Of a stretch of 64,000 nt of DNA, positions 23,270-37,900 are shown piece after piece; within the stretch, counting starts at the first letter, position 1, and each line of letters opens with the position of its first letter. The notes beneath the pieces were generated by a model. The model saw only the letters and a program-made list of their open reading frames with translations. It was not told where the DNA came from and did not search any database. The stretch is taken from contig JABAKD010000021.1 in assembly GCA_012845835.1 (NCBI GenBank), positions 13,246,295 through 13,310,294 on the forward strand. Direction: 5' to 3'. The stretch comes from Undaria pinnatifida. Taxonomy: Eukaryota; Sar; Phaeophyceae; Laminariales; Alariaceae. Position numbers and translations under genes: made by a program.

Positions 23270-25960
23270 TTTATAATATACCTGGCAACCGGGGACTATA
23301 CACACGCTATTAATGTCTGGACACTTTTTGAGCGTAGACATACACCCGATAAGGTACCGTCCAGTCGTCCATATAGTATATATGCACCGAGACATATCAT
23401 AACAAATCTCACATAGGCACGCGGCCAGGTGTATGAAACGAAGACCTGCACAGTGGCAGCTGCACTATATGTTTATTCGCAGAAGAAGGTGCTGGCGCCA
23501 GCGGGGGACGCGCTCGCTCTGTTCTGAAATATTGACCTCCAAACCTCCGAAACTCCGTTGCGCGATTGCCTGAGCGCGCTGGCGTGTCAGGTTTCGTGTC
23601 GAGAACAATATTTCGCAGGCTAGCGGGAAGGGGCGAGTGCCTTAAGTCCAACGCGAATGAGAGAACCAATGAGATTGCCCTAGTCGATTTTTCACGCTGG
23701 TGTAGTGCATCGCAAGGCTACTAGGCCGGGACAAGTTCATGTAAACTATCTGCTGTGCAATTATTATGTATTCTAGCTGTCGGGGTTGAGGTTCCATCGC
23801 TTTCACTGTTCGTCAAAAAGCGCGTTGCAAGGGATCAGCCGGGCACACGCTGCCACCGGCACACCTCGTAGGGTGCGCCGTCTAATGTCGTGGGATATGT
23901 TTCTCTGAGTGGAATACATCATATCCCAACGAGGACGAGAGGGTCGGGTGTTATGACTGTGTCTAGGTATGAGCAATTCCATTTGGTTCTAAATGCCCGT
24001 TTCCACGACGTGTTAGGCTCGGCACTGGGAACGCGGTGCACCCAACCCCCGAATTAACACGGGCCGAGGTAGCGTTTGACGATGGCATCAAGCTGCTGAA
24101 GTGATCAAAAATGGCGGCAGGCGGATAGGATAGAGGTTCTGTTCCGCGGACACAAAATAGGGACTTAGCCGGGGTCGGCAGCATAGTGGTCATAGCCCGT
24201 GACGAGGTCAGCGGAGCGCGTTCGGAACTGCGATTGGACGGAGCAACTGCCACGCTTATATTCGAGTTGCTGTCGTTTGCCGCCATGTTTCTCAAACACA
24301 CCACTGTCTTCGTACCGGTGTAACGGAAAAAGTCGTTACTTGGCATTACGGCTAGGCTATAAACGCGCTTAGATATATCGTTTTAGAGTCGGAGGGAAAA
24401 CCGGAGGAATTCGCATGGCATTTTCTTCGAGTTGGGGGGGTCTCCGCACTCGCAGCAGGAAGGGTGGTGTCGGAGCGAGAGATCCAGAAGGAAGGCCGAT
24501 GAGAGTCAGACGTGTACAAGTTAAAAACACGCAACAAGGCGGACGACGTGATTCAGGCGTCAAGCAGTTTTGACAAAGAAAATGGAGTCTCTGAGAGAAC
24601 CCGGCCAGTATACGGTCTAGGGCAAACTGCAACGGTAGCGGACGACCTCGGATTTGGAGGGGTTTGAAAGACCCTGGACCATTTGGGGAACTCGGTTATC
24701 CGACACCGTGTGGTAGGTCCCAGAGAAGGGGGCCAGAGCAGGGAGAAACGTATATATTACACGGAGTAATAGCGCTATGAAGATGGAGTAATAGCGATAT
24801 GTCGGTGAAAATTTGAGGATGCCATCAGGGCCGTCGGTAGCAGGTTACGCAAGCGGAGTCTCGCTCCCACGTCACATAGAAAAAGCTTAAAAACAATCCA
24901 ATTCGCAAGATGAAACCCAAAAATTGACGATAGTTCAAGATATCGATGTTAGATGGTATAGCTGCATCGCCGTCACAGCGTATATATATAAAATCATTCC
25001 TTGGTTTCATGTATTTGGTCAGGAGTTTTTTGTTCAGGCCGAAGCATGCGATTCGCGGAACTGGAATTCTCGGTCGAATATCGCTTGGTTCGAGCGCCGC
25101 CTTCGGGGGGCGGCTCCAACGCCCCTCTCCCTGCCGTGTCCGTTCGGCACATCGACGTGAACGCGGACGGGTGCCGAGCGAGACGAGCGAGAAGTAGCAA
25201 AAATACCGCATGTCGAGGACGAATTTTGGGAAAATATTTGAATCACAATTGCTGCAACGCCTGAATTTTGGCATCATTTCCAAACTGTACGTGATAATGT
25301 TTGAAATTTTGCGATGGCATACTCTCGTGCGTTAGTTTCTTTGATGTACTTTTTTACTAGTACTAGTTGGTTTAGTTTCTTGCCCGGCCTTTTTATTGCT
25401 TATGTTTCTGCTCGCTTTGCCAGCTTGATATTCATTTTTCTAGAGTGGGTTCACCTAAGACGTGACACAAGTTACCGACGATATCCAACAACTTCGCGAC
25501 ACAAATTACCAACGGCAAAAAGTTTCGTGACAAAATAGCACCCAAACCATGGAATCATGACATTTTCATGTAACATAATCTCGAGACAAAACCAAGCAGG
25601 TAGAGCCGTCTCTTCGGCCTTTGGCTTTTGCTTTAGCATGGCCGCTGACACTCCAGGGAGCCTCTGCTGTAGGCATGAACGAGTATGGTTGATGCGCAGC
25701 GAACTATCCCGCTGTGTTCGCTTCTATGTGCCCGTTGTCCATGCCATTTCATGTCACCTGTCTGTTTTGAGGTCGTCGTCGTACAGTTGAGGTACGAGAA
25801 AACCCGTACGTACTGAGTCTGGGCGAGAACAGCAGTGTGAACGACGAGCATGTACGCAAACTGACGACAAAGGCAAACAGAGAACAGCAGGTGTACCAGC
25901 TGAAGCCGAAGAGCGAAACTTCTAGCTCATAATGCAGCAACTAGCAGCAACCAGAACCAC
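23270..25960. other. No recognisable gene ahead of the satellite
   Basis: GC-richer than its surroundings around 23490-23650 and 25080-25190. Minus-strand frames of 127 and 152 codons (23963-24346, 24825-25283) and several overlapping plus-strand frames exist, but none has a motif I know. An imperfect hairpin lies at 23888-23932: TCGTGGGATATG, a 20-base loop, then CATATCCCAACGA. Confidence 0.45.
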
Positions 25961-25964
25961 ATGA

Positions 25965-28900
25965 GAAAAAGGGTTGGGTAGTGTTGTATGTTGGTTGGTC
26001 GTGCCTGTATGTTGTGGTTTTGGGGTCGCGGCATTCGTGTAGCTGTTGTTTGAGGTGTTTTAGAAGAGGATCGTTGACCGTCTACCAGTGAGTTTTAGGT
26101 CTGGCTGGCGCAGAGGTGAGATTTTTCACTTGTTGTAAGTATTGAATGTAAAATGCGGTATTTTCTTACTGTCTATGATGTTGGATTCGGAATCAGATTT
26201 TGGATACCTTGATATCCACAAGCCGTAACTGTCACTTTGTTTGGACCAGACCCATAAGGTATGAATGGTCCGAGGTGATATGTTGAGAAATAGGGTGGGG
26301 GAGTGGGTGTATGTGGTTGGTCGTGCCTACATGTCGTGGTTTTGGGGTCGGGGCAGTGCTTGAAGCTGCTGTTTGAGGTGTTTTGGAAAAAAATCTTTGG
26401 CCGTCGACCAGTAAGTTTTAGGTCTGGCTGGCGCGGAGGTGGAATTTTTCACTTGTTGTAAGTATGAAATGTATAATGCGGTATTTTCTTACCGTCTATG
26501 ATATTGGATTCGATATCAGATTTTGAATACCTTGATATGCACAAGCCGAAACTGTCACTTTGTTTGGATCACACCCATTGGGTATGAATGGTCCGACGTG
26601 ATATGTTGAGGAATAGCGTTGGGTAGTGGGTGAATGTTGGTTGGTCGTGCGTATGTGTCGTGGGTTTTGGGATCGGGGACGTCCGTGTAGCTGCTGTTTG
26701 CTGTGTTTTGGAAGAGGATCATTGGCCGTCTACCAGAGAGTCTTTGGTCTGGCTGGCGAGGAGGTGAGATTTTTCACTTGTTGTAAGTATGGAATGTAAA
26801 ATGCGGTATTTTCTTACCGTCTATGATATTGGATTCAGTATCAGATTTTGGATACCAAAATATCCACAAGCCGTAATTGTGACTTTGTTTGGACCACACC
26901 CATTGGGTATGAATGGTCCGAGGTGATATGTTCAGAAAAAAGATTGGGTAGTGTGTGTTTTTGATTGGTCGTGCCCATGTGTCGTGGTTTTGGGGTCGGC
27001 GCAGTGCGTGAGGATGCCGTTTGAGGTTTTGTGGGAGAGGATCGTGGGCCATCTACTAGGGAGTTTCAGGTCTGGCTGGCGAGGAGGTGAGATTTTTCAC
27101 TTGTGGTAAGTATAGGGGGTAGAATCCGGTATTTTCTCACCGTCTATGATCTTGGATTTGGTATCAGATTTTTGATACGTTGATATCCACGAGCCGTAAC
27201 TGTGACTTTGTTCAGACCACACCTTTTAGGTATAAATGGTCCGAGGTGATATGTTGAGGAAAGGGTTGGGTAATGGGTGCATGTTCGTTGGTCGTGCCTT
27301 TGTGTCGTGGTTTTGGGGTCGGGGCAGTTCGTGTAGCGGCTGTTTGAGGTGTTTTGGGAGAGGTTCGTTGGCCGTCTACGAGTTAGATTCTGGTCTGGTA
27401 GGCGAGGAGGTGAGATTTTTCACTTGTTGTAAGCATGCAATATATAATGCGATATTTTCTTACTGTGTGGGATTTTGGATTCGGTATCAGATTTTGCATA
27501 CATTGATATCCACAAGCCGTAACTGCCACCTTGTTCGGACCACACCCATTGGTTATGAATGGTCCGAGGTGATATGTTGAGGAATATGGTTGGGAAGTGG
27601 GTGTATGTTGGTTGAACGTGCGTATGTGTCGTGGTTCTCGGGTCGGGGCAGTTCGTGTAGCTGCTGTTCGAGGTGTTTTGGGTGAGGATCGTTAGCCGTC
27701 TTCCAGTAAGTATTAGGTCCGGCTGGAAAGGAGGTGAGATTTTTCACTTGTTGTAAGTATGCAATTTGAAGTGCGGTATTTTCTTACCGTCTATGATATT
27801 GGATTCGGTATCAGATATTATTGGATACCATGATATCCACAACCCGTAAATGTGACTTTGTTTAGACCACACCCATTGGGTATAAATGGTCCGAGGTGAT
27901 ATGTTGATGAATAGGGTTGGGTAGTGGGTGTATGTTGTCTTGTCGTGCCAATGTGTCGTTGTTTTCGAGTCGGGGCAGTTCGTGTAGCTGCTGTTTGAGG
28001 TATTTTGGGAGAGGATCGTTGGCCGTCTACCAGTGAGTTTTAGGTTTGGCTCGCGCGGAGATGAGATTTTTCACTTGTTGTAAATATGAAATGTAAAATG
28101 CGGTATTTCCTTACCGTCTATGATAGTGGATTCAACATCAGATTTTAGATACGTTGATATCCACAAGCCGTAATTGTCACCTTGTTTGGACCACAACCAT
28201 TCGGTATAAATGGTCCGAGGTGATATGTTGAGGAATAGGGTTGGGTAGTGGGTGTATGTTGGTTGGTCGTGCCTATGTGTCGTGGTTTTGGGGTCGGGGC
28301 AGTTCGTGTACCTGCTGTGTGACGTGTGTTGGGAATGGATCGTTGGCCGTCTACCAGTGAGTTTTAGGTCTGGCTGGCGAGGAGGTTAGTTCTTTCATGT
28401 GTGGTATGTATAGAATGTATAATGCAGTGTTTTCTTACCGTCTATGATATTGGATTTGGTATCAGATTTTAGATACCTTGAAATTCCCCAGCCGTAACGG
28501 TCACATTGTTCGGACCACACCTATTGAGTATGAATGGTCCGACGTGATATATATGTTGAGGAACAGGGTTGAGTAGTGGGTGTTTGTCGATTGATCGTGC
28601 CTATGTTGCGTGATTTTGGGGTCGGGGCAGTTCGTGTTGATGCTGTTTGAGGTGTTGTGGGCGAGGATCGTTGGCCCTCTACCAGTGAGTTCTAGGTCCG
28701 GCTGGCGCGTACGTGAGATTTTTCATATGTTGTGAGTATGGAATTTTAAATGCGGTATTTTCTTACCGTCTATGATATTGGATTCGGTATCAGATTTTGG
28801 ATACCTTGATATCCACAAGCTGTAATTGTCACTTTTTTGGACCACACCCATTATCATTGGGTTTGAATGGTCCGAGGTGATATGTTGAGGAATAGGGTTG

Positions 28901-31900
28901 GGTTGTGGGTGTATGTGGGTTGGTCGTGCCTATGTGTCGTGGATTAAGGGTCGGGGGAGTTCGTGTACCTGCTGTTTTTAGTGTTTTGGGAGAGGATCGC
29001 TGGCCGTCCACCAGTGAGTTTTTTCACTTGTTGTAAGTATGAAATGTGAAATGCGGTATTTTCTTACCCTCTATGATACTGGATTCGGTATCAGATTTGG
29101 GATACCTTGATGTCCACAAGCCGTAACTGTCACTTTGTTTGGACCGCACGCATTGTGTTTGAACGGTCCGAAATGATATGTTGAGAGAAGAGGTTAGGTA
29201 GTGGGTGTATGTTGGTTGGTCGTGTCTATGTGTCGTAGGTTTGGGTCGGGTCAGTTTGTGTAGCTTCTGTTTGAGGTGTTTCGGTAGAGGATCGTTGGCC
29301 GTCTACCAGTGAGTTGCAGGTCTGGCTGGCGAGGAGGTGAGATTTTTCACTTTTTTTGAAAATAGTATGTAAAATGCGCTATTTTCTTACCGTCTGTGAC
29401 ATTGTATTCGGTATCTTATTTTGGATACCTTGATATTCACAACCCGTAACTGTGACTTTGTTTGGACCACACCCATTGGGTATGAATGATCCAAGGTGAT
29501 ATGTAAAGAAATTGGGTTGGGAAGTTGGTGTATGTTGGCTGGTCGTGCCTGTGTGCCGTGGTTTTGGGGTCGGGGCATTTTGTGTACCTGCTGTTATGGT
29601 GTTTTGGGACAGGATCATCGGCCGTCTACCAATTAGTTTTAGGTCTGGCTGGCGAGGAGGTGAGATTTTTTACTTGTTGTAAATATGGAATGTAAAATGC
29701 GGTATTTTCTTACCGTCTATAATATTGGATTTGATATCAGATTTTGAATACCTTGATATCCACAAGCCGTAACTGCTGTGACTTTGTTTGGACCACACTG
29801 ATTGGGTATGAATGATCCGAGGTGATGTGATGAGGAATAGGGTTGGGTAGTGGGTGTGTGTTGGTTAGTCGTGCCTATGTGTCGTGGTTTTGGGGTCGGG
29901 GCAGTTCGTGTACCTGCTGTGTGACGTGTGTTGGGAGAGGATCGTTGGCCGTCTACCAGTGAGTTTTAGGTGTGGCTGGCGAGAAGGTGAGATTTTTCAT
30001 TTGTGGTGTGTAAAGAATGTAAAATGCGGTGTTTTCTTACCGTCTATAATATTGGATTCGGTATCAGATTTTGGATAATTTGATATCCACAAGCCGGAAC
30101 CGCGACTTTGTATGGACTACACGCCTTGGTTATCAATGGTCCCAGGTGATACGTTGAGGAATAGGGTTTGGTAGTGGGTGTATGTTGGTTGATAGTGCGT
30201 ATGTGTCGTGGTTATCGTGTTGGGGCAGTTCGTGTAGCTGCTGTTTGAGGTGTTTTGGGAGAGGATCGTTGGCCGTCCACCAGTGAGTTTTCGGTGTGGC
30301 TGGCGAGAAGGTGAGATTTGTCACTTGTGGTAAGTATAAAATGTAAAATGCGGAATTTTCTTACTCTCTATGATATCGGATTCGGTGTCAGATTTTGAAT
30401 ACCTTGATATCCACAAGCCGTAACTCTCACTTTGTTTGGACCGCACTCATGGGGTATGAACGGTCCGAGGTGATATGTTGAGAAACAAGGTTAGGTAGTG
30501 GGTGTATGTTGGTTAGTCGTGCCTCGTCTGTGTCGTGGGTTTGAGTCCAAGACAGTTCGTGTAGCTGCTGTTTGAGGTGTTTTGGGAGAGGATCGTTGGC
30601 CGTCTACCAGTGCGTTGTAGGTCTGGCTGGCGAGGAGGTGACATTTTTCACTTGTTGTAAGTATAAAAAGGACAATGCGGTTTTTCTTACCGTCTATGAC
30701 ATTGTATTTTGAATCAGATTTTGGATACCTTGATATCCACAACTGGTACCGGAAACTGTGACTTTGTTTGGACCGCACTCATTGAGTATGAACGATCCGA
30801 GGTGATCTGTTGAGAAAAGAGGTTAGGTAGTGGGTGTATGTTGGTTGGTCCTGCGTATGTGTCGTGGTTTTGGGGTCGGGGCAGTTCGTGTAGCTGCTGT
30901 TTGAGGTGTGTTGGGAGAGAATATTTAGGCTTCTACCAGTGAGTTTTAGGTCCCGCTGGCGAGGAGGTGAGATTTTTTACTTTTTGTAAATTTGGAATGT
31001 TAAATGCGGTATTTCCTCACCAGCTATGATTTTATATTCGGTATCAGATTTTGGGTACCTTGATATTCACAAACCGTAACTGTGACTTTGTTTGGACCAT
31101 ACCCATTGGGTATGAATGGACCGAGGTGATATGTTGAGGAATAGGGTTGGGTAGTGGGTGTATGTTGATTAGTCGTGCCTATGTGTCGTGGGTTTGGGGT
31201 CAAGACAGTTCGTGTAGCTGCTGTTTGAGGTGTTTTGGGAGAGGATCGTTGGCTGTCTACCAGTGAGTTTTTGGTCTGGCTGGCGAGAAGGTGAGATTTG
31301 TCACTTGTGGTAAGTATGACATGTAAAATGCGGTTTTTTCCTACCCTTTATGATATTGGATTCGGTATCAGATTTTGGATACCTTGATATCCACAAGCCG
31401 TAACTCTCACTTTGTTTGGACCACACCCATAGGGTATGAACGGTCGGAGGTGATCTGTTGAGAAAAGAGGTTAGGTAGTGGGTGTATGTTGGTTGGTCGT
31501 GCCTATGAGTCGTGGGTTTGGGGTCAAGACAGTTCGTGTAGCTGCTGTTTGAGGTGTTTTGGGACAGGATCGTTGGCCGTCCACCATTGAGTGTTCGGTC
31601 TGGCTGGCGAGAAGGTGAGCTTTTACACTTGTGGTAAGTATGAAATGTAAAATGCGGTATATTCTTACCCTCTATGATATTGTATTCGGTATCAGATTTT
31701 GGATACCTTGATATCCACAAGCCGTAACTCTCACTTTGTTTGGACCGCACTCATTAGGTATGAATGATCCGAGGTAACATGTTAAGGAATGGGGTTGGGA
31801 AGTCGGTGTATGTTGGCTGGTCGTGCCCATGTATGTGTCGTGGTTTTGGGGTCTGGGTGGTTCGTGTACGTGCTGTTAGGGTGTTTTGGGACAGGATCGT

Positions 31901-34900
31901 TGGCTGTCTACCAGTGAGTTTTAGGTCTGGCTGGCGAGGAGGTGAGATTTTTCACTTTTGGTAAGTATGAAATTTCGAATTCGGTATTCTCTCACCGTCT
32001 TCGATATTGGATTCGGTATCAGATTTTGGATACGTTGATATCCACAAGCCGGAACTGCGACTTTGTTTGTACCACACCCATTGGGTATGAATGGTCCGAG
32101 GTGATACGTTGAGGAATATGGTTTGGTATTGGGTGTATGTTGGTTGGTCGTGCCTATATGTCGTGGTTTTGGGGTCGGCGCAGTGCGTGAAGCTACTGTT
32201 TGAGGTGTCTTGGGAGAGGATTGTTGGACGTTAACCAGTGAGTTTTTGGTCTGGCTGGCGAGGAGGTGAGGTTTTTCACATTTTGTAAGTATGCAATGTA
32301 AAATGCGGTGTTCTCTTACCGTCTATGATATTGGATTCGGAATCAGATTTTGGATACCTTCATATCCACAAGCCGTGACTGTGACTTTGTTTGGACCACA
32401 CCCATTGGGTATAAATGGTCCGAGGTGATATGTTGAGGAATAGGGTTTGGTAATGGGTGTATTTTGGTTGGTCGTGGGTATGTGTCGTGGTTTTGGGGTC
32501 GGGGCAGTTCGTGTAGCTGCTGTTTGAGGTGTTTCGGGAGAGGATCGTTGGCCGTCTACCAGTGAGTTTTAGGTTTGGCTGGCGCGGAGGTGAGATATTT
32601 CACTTGTTGTAAGTATGGATTGTAAAACTCGCCATTTTCTCATTGTCTATGATATTGGATACGGTATCAGATTTTGAATACCATGATATCCACAACCCGT
32701 AACTGTCACTTTGTTTAAACCACACACATTGGGTATGAATGGTCCGAGGTGATATGTTGAGGAATAGGGTTCGGTAGTGTGTGTATGTGGGGTGGTCGTG
32801 TCTATATGCCGTGGTTTTGTGGTCCGGGCAGTTCGTGGAGCTGCTGTTTAAGGTGTTTCAGGAGAAATAGGTTGGCCGTCTACCAGTGAGTTTTAGGTCT
32901 GGCTGGTGAGCAGGTGATATTTTTTATTTGTTGTTAGTATGCAACGTTTAGTGCGCTATTTTCTTACCGTCTATGTTATTGGATACGGTATCAGATTTGG
33001 ATACCTTGTTATCCACAACCCGTCAATGTCACTTTGTTTGGACCACACCCATGGGGAATGAATGGTCCAAGGTTATATGTTGAGGAATAGGGTTCGGTAG
33101 TGGATGTATGTTCGTTGCTCGTGGCTATGTGTCGTGGTTTAGGGGTCGGGGCAGTTCGTGTAGCTGCTGTTTGAGGTGTTTTGGGAGATCATCGTTGGCC
33201 GTCTACCAGTGAGGTTTAGGTCTGGCTGGCGAGGAGGTAAGGTTTTTATACTTTTTGTAAGTATGCAACGTTAAGTGCGGTATTTTCTTACCGTCTATGA
33301 TATCATTGGATACGGTATCAGACTTTGGATACCCCGATATCCACAACCCGTAACTGTCACTTTGTTTGGACCACACACTTTGGGTATGAATAGTCCGAAG
33401 TCATATGTTGAGGAATAGGGTTCGGTAGTGGGTGTATGTGGGGTGGTTGTGTCTATTTGCCGTGGTATTGGGGTCGGGGCAGTTCGTGTAGCTGCTGTTT
33501 AAGTTGTTTCGGGAGGGGATCGTTGGCCGTCTACCAGTGAGTTTTAGGTCTGGCTGTCGAGGAGGTGAGATTTTTTACTTGTTGTAAGTATGCAACGTGT
33601 AGTGCGGTATTTTCTTACCGTCTATGTTATTGGATACGGTATCAGATTTGGATACCTTGTTATCCACAAGCCGTAACCGTCACTTTGTTTGGACCACACC
33701 CATTGGGTATGAATGGTCCGAGGTTATATGTTGGGGAAAAGGGTTCGGTAGTGGGTGTATCTTGGTTGGTCGTGTCTATGTGTCGTGGTTTTGGGGTCGG
33801 GGCAGTTCGTTTAGCTGCTGTTTGAGGTGTTTTGGGAGAGCATCGTTGGCCGTCTACCAGTGAGTTTTAGGTCTGGCTGGCGAGCAGGTAAGGTTTTTGA
33901 CTTGTTGTAAGTATGCAACGTGAAGTGCCGTATTTTCTTACCGTCTTTGATATTGGATACGGTATCAGATTTTGAATACCATGATATCCACAACACTTTG
34001 TTTGGACCACACTCATTCGATAGGTATGGTCCGAAGTGATATGTTGAGGAATAGGGTTGTGTAATGTGTGTATGTTGGTTGCTCGTGCCTATGTGTCGTG
34101 GTTTTGGGGTCGGGGCATTTTGTGTAGCTGCTGCTTAAGTTGTTCCGGGAGAAGATCGTTGGCCGTCTACCAGTGAGTTTTAGGTTTGGCTGGCGCTGAG
34201 GTGAGATATTTCACTTGTTGTAAGTATGAAATGTAAAACTCGCCATTTTCTCATTGTCTATGATATTGCATACCATATCAGATTTTAGATACCATGATAT
34301 CCACAACCCGTAACTGTCACTTTGTTTGAACCACACACTTTGGGTATGAATGGTCCGAGGTGATATGTTGAGGAATAGGGTTCGGTAGTGTGTGTATGTG
34401 GGGTGGTCGTGTCTATATGCCGTGGGTTTGTGGTCCGGGCAGTTCGTGGAGCTGCTGTTTAAGGTGTTTCAGGAGAAATAGGTTGGCCGTCTACCAGTGA
34501 GTTTTAGATCTGGCTGGTGAGCAGGTGATATTTTTTAGTTGTTGTTAGTATGCAACGTTTAGTGCGCTATTTTCTTACCGTCTATGTTATTGGATACGGT
34601 ATCAGATTTGGATACCTTGTTATCCACAACCCGTCAATGTCACTTTGTTTGGACCACACCCATGGGGAATGAATGGTCCAAGGTTATATGTTGAGGAATA
34701 GGGTTCGGTAGTGGTTGTATGTTCGTTGGTCGTGGCTATGTGTCGTGGTTTAGGGGTCGGGGCAGTTCGTGTAGCTGCTGTTTGAGGTGTTTTGGGAGAT
34801 CATCGTTGGCCGTCTACCAGTGAGGTTTAGGTCTGGCTGGCGAGGAGGTAAGGTTTTTATACTTTTTGTAAGTATGCAACGTTAAGTGCGGTATTTTCTT

Positions 34901-37900
34901 ACCGTCTATGATATCATTGGATACGGTATCAGACTTTGGATACCCCGATATCCACAACCCGTAACTGTCACTTTGTTTGGACCACACACTTTGGGTATGA
35001 ATAGTCCGAAGTCATATGTTGAGGAATAGGGTTCGGTAATGGGTGAATGTGGGGTGGTTGTGTCTATATGCCGTGGTATTGGGGTCGGGGCAGTTCGTGT
35101 AGCTTCTGTTTAAGTTGTTTCGGGAGGGGATCGTTGGCCGTCTACCAGTGAGTTTTAGGTCTGGCTGTCGAGGAGGTGAGATTTTTTACTTGTTGTAAGT
35201 ATGCAACGTGTAGTGCGGTATTTTCTTACCGTCTATGTTATTGGATACGGTATCAGATTTGGATACCTTGTTATCCACAAGCCGTAACCGTCACTTTGTT
35301 TGTACCACACCCATTGGGTATGAATGGTCCGAGGTGATACGTTGAGGAATATGGTTTGGTATTGGGTGTATGTTGGTTGGTCGTGCCTATATGTCGTGGT
35401 TTTGGGGTCGGCGCAGTGCGTGAAGCTACTGTTTGAGGTGTCTTGGGAGAGGATTGTTGGACGTCAACCAGTAAGTTTTTGGTCTGGCTGGCGAGGAGGT
35501 GAGGTTTTTCACATTTTGTAAGTATGCAATGTAAAATGCGGTGTTCTCTTACCGTCTATGATATTGGATTCGGAATCAGATTTTGGATACCTTCATATCC
35601 ACAAGCCGTGACTGTGACTTTGTTTGGACCACACCCATTGGGTATAAATGGTCCGAGGTGATATGTTGAGGAATAGGGTTTGGTAATGGGTGTATTTTGG
35701 TTGGTCGTGGGTATGTGTCGTGGTTTTGGGGTCGGGGCAGTTCGTGTAGCTGCTGTTTGAGGTGTTTCGGGAGAGGATCGTTGGCCGTCTACCAGTGAGT
35801 TTTAGGTTTGGCTGGCGCGGAGGTGAGATATTTCACTTGTTGTAAGTATGGATTGTAAAACTCGCCATTTTCTCATTGTCTATGATATTGGATACGGTAT
35901 CAGATTTTGAATACCATGATATCCACAACCCGTAACTGTCACTTTGTTTAAACCACACACATTGGGTATGAATGGTCCGAGGTGATATGTTGAGGAATAG
36001 GGTTCGGTAGTGTGTGTATGTGGGGTGGTCGTGTCTATATGCCGTGGGTTTGTGGTCCGGGCAGTTCGTGGAGCTGCTGTTTAAGGTGTTTCAGGAGAAA
36101 TAGGTTGGCCGTCTACCAGTGAGTTTTAGATCTGGCTGGTGAGCAGGTGATATTTTTTTGTTGTTGTTAGTATGCAACGTTTAGTGCGCTATTTTCTTAC
36201 CGTCTATGTTATTGGATACGGTATCAGATTTGGATACCTTGTTATCCACAACCCGTCAATGTCACTTTGTTTGGACCACACCCATGGGGAATGAATGGTC
36301 CAAGGTTATATGTTGAGGAATAGGGTTCGGTAGTGGTTGTATGTTCGTTGGTCGTGGCTATGTGTCGTGGTTTAGGGGTCGGGGCAGTTCGTGTAGCTGC
36401 TGTTTGAGGTGTTTTGGGAGATCATCGTTGGCCGTCTACCAGTGAGGTTTAGGTCTGGCTGGCGAGGAGGTAAGGTTTTTATACTTTTTGTAAGTATGCA
36501 ACGTTAAGTGCGGTATTTTCTTACCGTCTATGATATCATTGGATACGGTATCAGACTTTGGATACCCCGATATCCACAACCCGTAACTGTCACTTTGTTT
36601 GGACCACACACTTTGGGTATGAATAGTCCGAAGTCATATGTTGAGGAATAGGGTTCGGTAGTGGGTGTATGTGGGGTGGTTGTGTCTATATGCCGTGGTA
36701 TTGGGGTCGGGGCAGTTCGTGTAGCTTCTGTTTAAGTTGTTTCGGGAGGGGATCGTTGGCCGTCTACCAGTGAGTTTTAGGTCTGGCTGTCGAGGAGGTG
36801 AGATTTTTTACTTGTTGTAAGTATGCAACGTGTAGTGCGGTATTTTCTTACCGTCTATGTTATTGGATACGGTATCAGATTTGGATACCTTGTTATCCAC
36901 AAGCCGTAACCGTCACTTTGTTTGTACCACACCCATTGGGTATGAATGGTCCGAGGTGATACGTTGAGGAATATGGTTTGGTATTGGGTGTATGTTGGTT
37001 GGTCGTGCCTATATGTCGTGGTTTTGGGGTCGGCGCAGTGCGTGAAGCTACTGTTTGAGGTGTCTTGGGAGAGGATTGTTGGACGTCAACCAGTAAGTTT
37101 TTGGTCTGGCTGGCGAGGAGGTGAGGTTTTTCACATTTTGTAAGTATGCAATGTAAAATGCGGTGTTCTCTTACCGTCTATGATTTTGGATTCGGAATCA
37201 GATTTTGGATACCTTCATATCCACAAGCCGTGACTGTGACTTTGTTTGGACCACACCCATTGGGTATAAATGGTCCGAGGTGATATGTTGAGGAATAGGG
37301 TTTGGTAATGGGTGTATTTTGGTTGGTCGTGGGTATGTGTCGTGGTTTTGGGGTCGGGGCAGTTCGTGTAGCTGCTGTTTGAGGTGTTTCGGGAGAGGAT
37401 CGTTGGCCGTCTACCAGTGAGTTTTAGGTTTGGCTGGCGCGGAGGTGAGATATTTCACTTGTTGTAAGTATGGATTGTAAAACTCGCCATTTTCTCATTG
37501 TCTATGATATTGGATACGGTATCAGATTTTGAATACCATGATATCCACAACCCGTAACTGTCACTTTGTTTAAACCACACACATTGGGTATGAATGGTCC
37601 GAGGTGATATGTTGAGGAATAGGGTTCGGTAGTGTGTGTATGTGGGGTGGTCGTGTCTATATGCCGTGGTTTTGTGGTCCGGGCAGTTCGTGGAGCTGCT
37701 GTTTAAGGTGTTTCAGGAGAAATAGGTTGGCCGTCTACCAGTGAGTTTTAGGTCTGGCTGGTGAGCAGGTGATATTTTTTATTTGTTGTTAGTATGCAAC
37801 GTTTAGTGCGCTATTTTCTTACCGTCTATGTTATTGGATACGGTATCAGATTTGGATACCTTGTTATCCACAACCCGTCAATGTCACTTTGTTTGGACCA

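Larger units (their letters stand above)
19865..23270. repeat. Large duplicated unit, copy 2
   Basis: Second diverged copy of the unit at 12700-16950, in the same orientation about 7 kb downstream. It starts with CATAGTTGTCAAGGTTGG (19880), has two minisatellite units, the minus-strand ORF remains (20410-20755), the GACAGTGGGGAGAAAACAGG block (20880), C-rich islands and the terminal module with ATG at 23222. It is about 0.8 kb shorter than copy 1. The sequence between the copies is not part of the duplication. Confidence 0.75.

Noticed and set aside
23963-24346. Minus-strand 127-codon frame rich in Ser, Pro and Ala
   Set aside because: Composition without a domain and no supporting signal; kept only as a note in the regional entry.
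24825-25283. Minus-strand 152-codon frame
   Set aside because: No motif, overlaps several plus-strand frames of similar length, and no second copy in the window to test conservation.
35324-37143. Two identical 65-codon frames in the satellite as a gene pair
   Set aside because: They lie 1622 bp apart, exactly one higher-order repeat, and are by-products of that duplication. No start, splice or codon signal.
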